NCBI GenBank assembly: GCA_002454015.1
Contig: DKIB01000033.1
Span: 1 to 17,745, forward strand
DNA: 17,745 nt
From: Proteobacteria bacterium UBA6729
GTDB taxonomy: Bacteria > Pseudomonadota > Gammaproteobacteria > Porifericomitales > Porifericomitaceae
Direction: 5' to 3'
Shown here: in pieces, positions 14,982 through 17,745 of the stretch
Layout: each line of letters begins with the position of its first letter
How positions within the stretch are numbered: the first letter of the stretch is position 1
The notes under the pieces: model-generated
Databases searched by the model: none
The model's input: only the letters and a program-made list of their open reading frames with translations
Told to the model about the DNA's origin: nothing
Program-made: the position numbers and the translations under genes

Positions 14982-16317
14982 TGAAAAAGTCGCATGACGT
15001 CATTGTAACAAATCAGGATAAACAAGAACAGCAGTAGTGCCAGCCCTGCCTGTGTCGCCAAGCGACGAAAGCGGAGCGACACCGGGCTGCCTTTAATCAA
15101 CTCTATTAAATCATACATGAGATGGCCGCCATCCAACAATGGCACCGGCAACAGGTTGAATACGGCGAGGCCCAGACTTATCAGGCCCAGAAACTGCAAA
15201 AACACCAGTGGGCCGAGCTCCGCGACCTGACCGGAGAGATGCGCGATGCCGATGGGACCACTGAAATTCTGCACCGAGGCCTCCCCGATGACTACAGAAA
15301 GCAGCACGTTGAAGGTCAGGCGTACCACCTCCACGCAGCGCACCACCCCCCGCCACAGGGCAAGGTGCAGGGGATAGGATTCCCGGGCCGTGACGAGGCT
15401 CTTGCCCTGTACACCCAGCCAGCCCCGCTGTACTCCGGAGGCATCTGGTCGCAATATCGGCACCGGCGCAAACTGCAGGACGCTGCCGTCACGCAATACC
15501 TGTAACGGCAATGCGGTATTGCCTGCCGCCACCACCGCCTGACCGAGCCCCCGCCAGGTGCGGACCGGCTGTCCCGCAGCCTCTATCACCTGATCACCAA
15601 CCTGCAAGCCGGCCCGCGCCGCCGGGCTGTCGGCCTGCACCCCCACAATATGCGCCGGTGGCAGGATCCCCAGGCCCAGCAGCTGCAACAGCGAGTGTTC
15701 GCTGAGCGCATCCAGATCCACCCCGCGCAGTGACAACTGCACGACCGTACCGGCAGCCAGCCGCACGGAGACCGTTTCCGCCCCGGCAGCAACATGACCC
15801 AGCAGGCGATTGAAAACCATCTCCCAGGTGTGTACCTCCCGACCCGCAACGGCAACGATAGTCATGCCCGGACGCAGCCCCGCCTGCGCTGCCAGGGAAC
15901 CGGACTCCACCGTTTCCACACTGGGCTTCAGGCCGGGTATACCGATCAGGTACACCACCGTAAAGGCCAGCACCGCAAATGCGAAGTTGAAGGCCGGGCC
16001 TGCCGCAGCAATCAGACTGCGCCGCGCCACTGGCTGGCGATTGAAGGCATGCTGACGCAACTCCGGTGTCACCCGGGCGGCCGCCTCCGGGTCATTCTCG
16101 TCCAGCATGGCCACATAGCCGCCCAGCGGCAGCGCCGACAGGGCAAACTCGGTGCCCCCCACCATACGGCTGTACAACACCGGCCCCAGACCGACTGAAA
16201 AGCGCAGTACCGGCACACCACACCAGCGCGCCACCAGAAAATGTCCCAGTTCATGGAACACGATCAGAAAGGTCATGGCCAGCAGGAATACCACCACCGT
16301 GTGGATGATCTCCAGTA

Positions 16318-16321
<4 letters not shown>
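14978..16321 (-). CDS. rseP: Site-2 intramembrane zinc protease RseP
   Basis: RseP cuts RseA inside the inner membrane after DegS, releasing the envelope-stress sigma factor RpoE, and also clears remnant signal peptides. The 447 residues contain the zinc motif HELGH (23-27) in the first membrane segment. A second segment follows GPAFNFAF near 110. Two tandem PDZ domains lie at about 115-200 and 205-295 (GSLAAQAGLRPGMTI and DSPAARAGLQVGDQVI). The third catalytic element is NLLPVPLLDGGH, with Asp397. A last membrane segment is at about 427-443. The start is GTG, overlapping the dxr TGA (GTGA), and the stop overlaps the bamA ATG. A substrate RseA is not in this window. Confidence 0.96.
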
Positions 16322-17475
<1,154 letters not shown>

Positions 17476-17501
17476 GGTAGCGGAAAAACCTCCCTATCAA
17501 A

Positions 17502-17523
17502 GCGGGCATGATAACACGCCCGC
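17502..17523 (-). promoter_or_regulatory. Stable hairpin in the dxr leader, possible attenuator
   Basis: On the minus strand GCGGGCGTG pairs with CATGCCCGC around a TTAT loop, giving a nine-base-pair stem with one G-U pair. It is followed by TTTGAT and then the GGGAGG of dxr, with the dxr ATG 26 bases beyond the stem. The T-run is only three bases long, so it is a weak intrinsic terminator at best. It could be the terminator of an upstream gene outside the window, an attenuator or a 5'-end stabilising hairpin. Confidence 0.5.
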
Positions 17524-17745
17524 ATGAAAGCAGTACTCCGCACCCACTCGCAGGCCACACCCGGCTCATCCTGCAGACCTGAGGACTCTTTGAAAATGCA
17601 CTGTAAATCAATAACTTATGCGCCAAGCACAAGCCACCGCGCTCAACAAAGGGGATGAGGACTGGACTTCAGCACCACTCCAGCAAAGGTTGGCAGGGGA
17701 GAGGGTTGCAGAGCACCGCACCTGGCCCGGAACACAGCGCATCCG
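17524..17745. other. Region upstream of dxr with no recognisable gene
   Basis: About 220 bases with no ORF resembling a known protein on either strand. The gene usually found directly before dxr, cdsA, does not end here: I see no CdsA-like C-terminus in any minus-strand frame. No promoter with both a convincing -35 and -10 was found, and no RpoE-type GAACTT/TCTGA pair. Purine-rich sequence sits near the right edge (17693-17706 on the plus strand). Confidence 0.5.

Noticed and set aside
17505..17535. TATCAT as a -10 element for dxr
   Set aside because: It sits inside the hairpin and the matching -35 position reads GTACTG, a poor match.

Overview
The window looks like chromosomal DNA of a gammaproteobacterium. 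The gene order dxr-rseP-bamA-skp-lpxD-fabZ-lpxA-lpxB-rnhB-dnaE-accA-tilS is the classic envelope, lipid A and replication cluster of that class, and all products align end to end with enterobacterial homologues recalled from memory. No database search was run. The species cannot be named from this window. The window opens with an EcoRI site (GAATTC), which may simply be a clone or fragment end.

Layout, reading the minus strand from the right edge to the left. Positions 17745-17476 hold no recognisable gene but contain a strong hairpin just before dxr. Then come dxr (isoprenoid precursors), rseP (site-2 protease), bamA (outer-membrane protein assembly), skp (periplasmic chaperone), a single ORF fusing lpxD to fabZ, lpxA, lpxB (lipid A), rnhB, dnaE (replication), accA (fatty-acid synthesis), tilS (tRNA-Ile lysidine synthase), an unassigned 61-residue CxxC protein, and apaH (Ap4A hydrolase). 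Every gene is on the minus strand. Six junctions share a four-base start/stop overlap ending in TGA, and the other gaps are about 0-30 bases, so this is almost certainly one long, translationally coupled transcription unit, possibly with internal promoters.

The physiological theme is envelope building. AccA feeds malonyl-CoA into fatty-acid synthesis. FabZ and the acyltransferases LpxA and LpxD compete for (R)-3-hydroxyacyl-ACP. LpxB makes the lipid A disaccharide, while BamA and Skp insert and chaperone outer-membrane proteins. The outstanding feature is that FabZ, normally a separate protein, is joined to the C-terminus of LpxD through an Ala/Pro/Gly-rich linker, so one polypeptide carries both fates of the shared substrate.

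Left of apaH (positions 1-1122) the content changes to accessory DNA. It holds a short HEPN-like protein resembling the C-terminal part of AbiJ-type abortive-infection proteins, followed by a DUF2806-type protein cut by the window edge. Both are on the same strand, the second has a strong ribosome-binding site, and the far-left DNA is visibly AT-richer. This pair is the best candidate here for an undescribed defence-like module.
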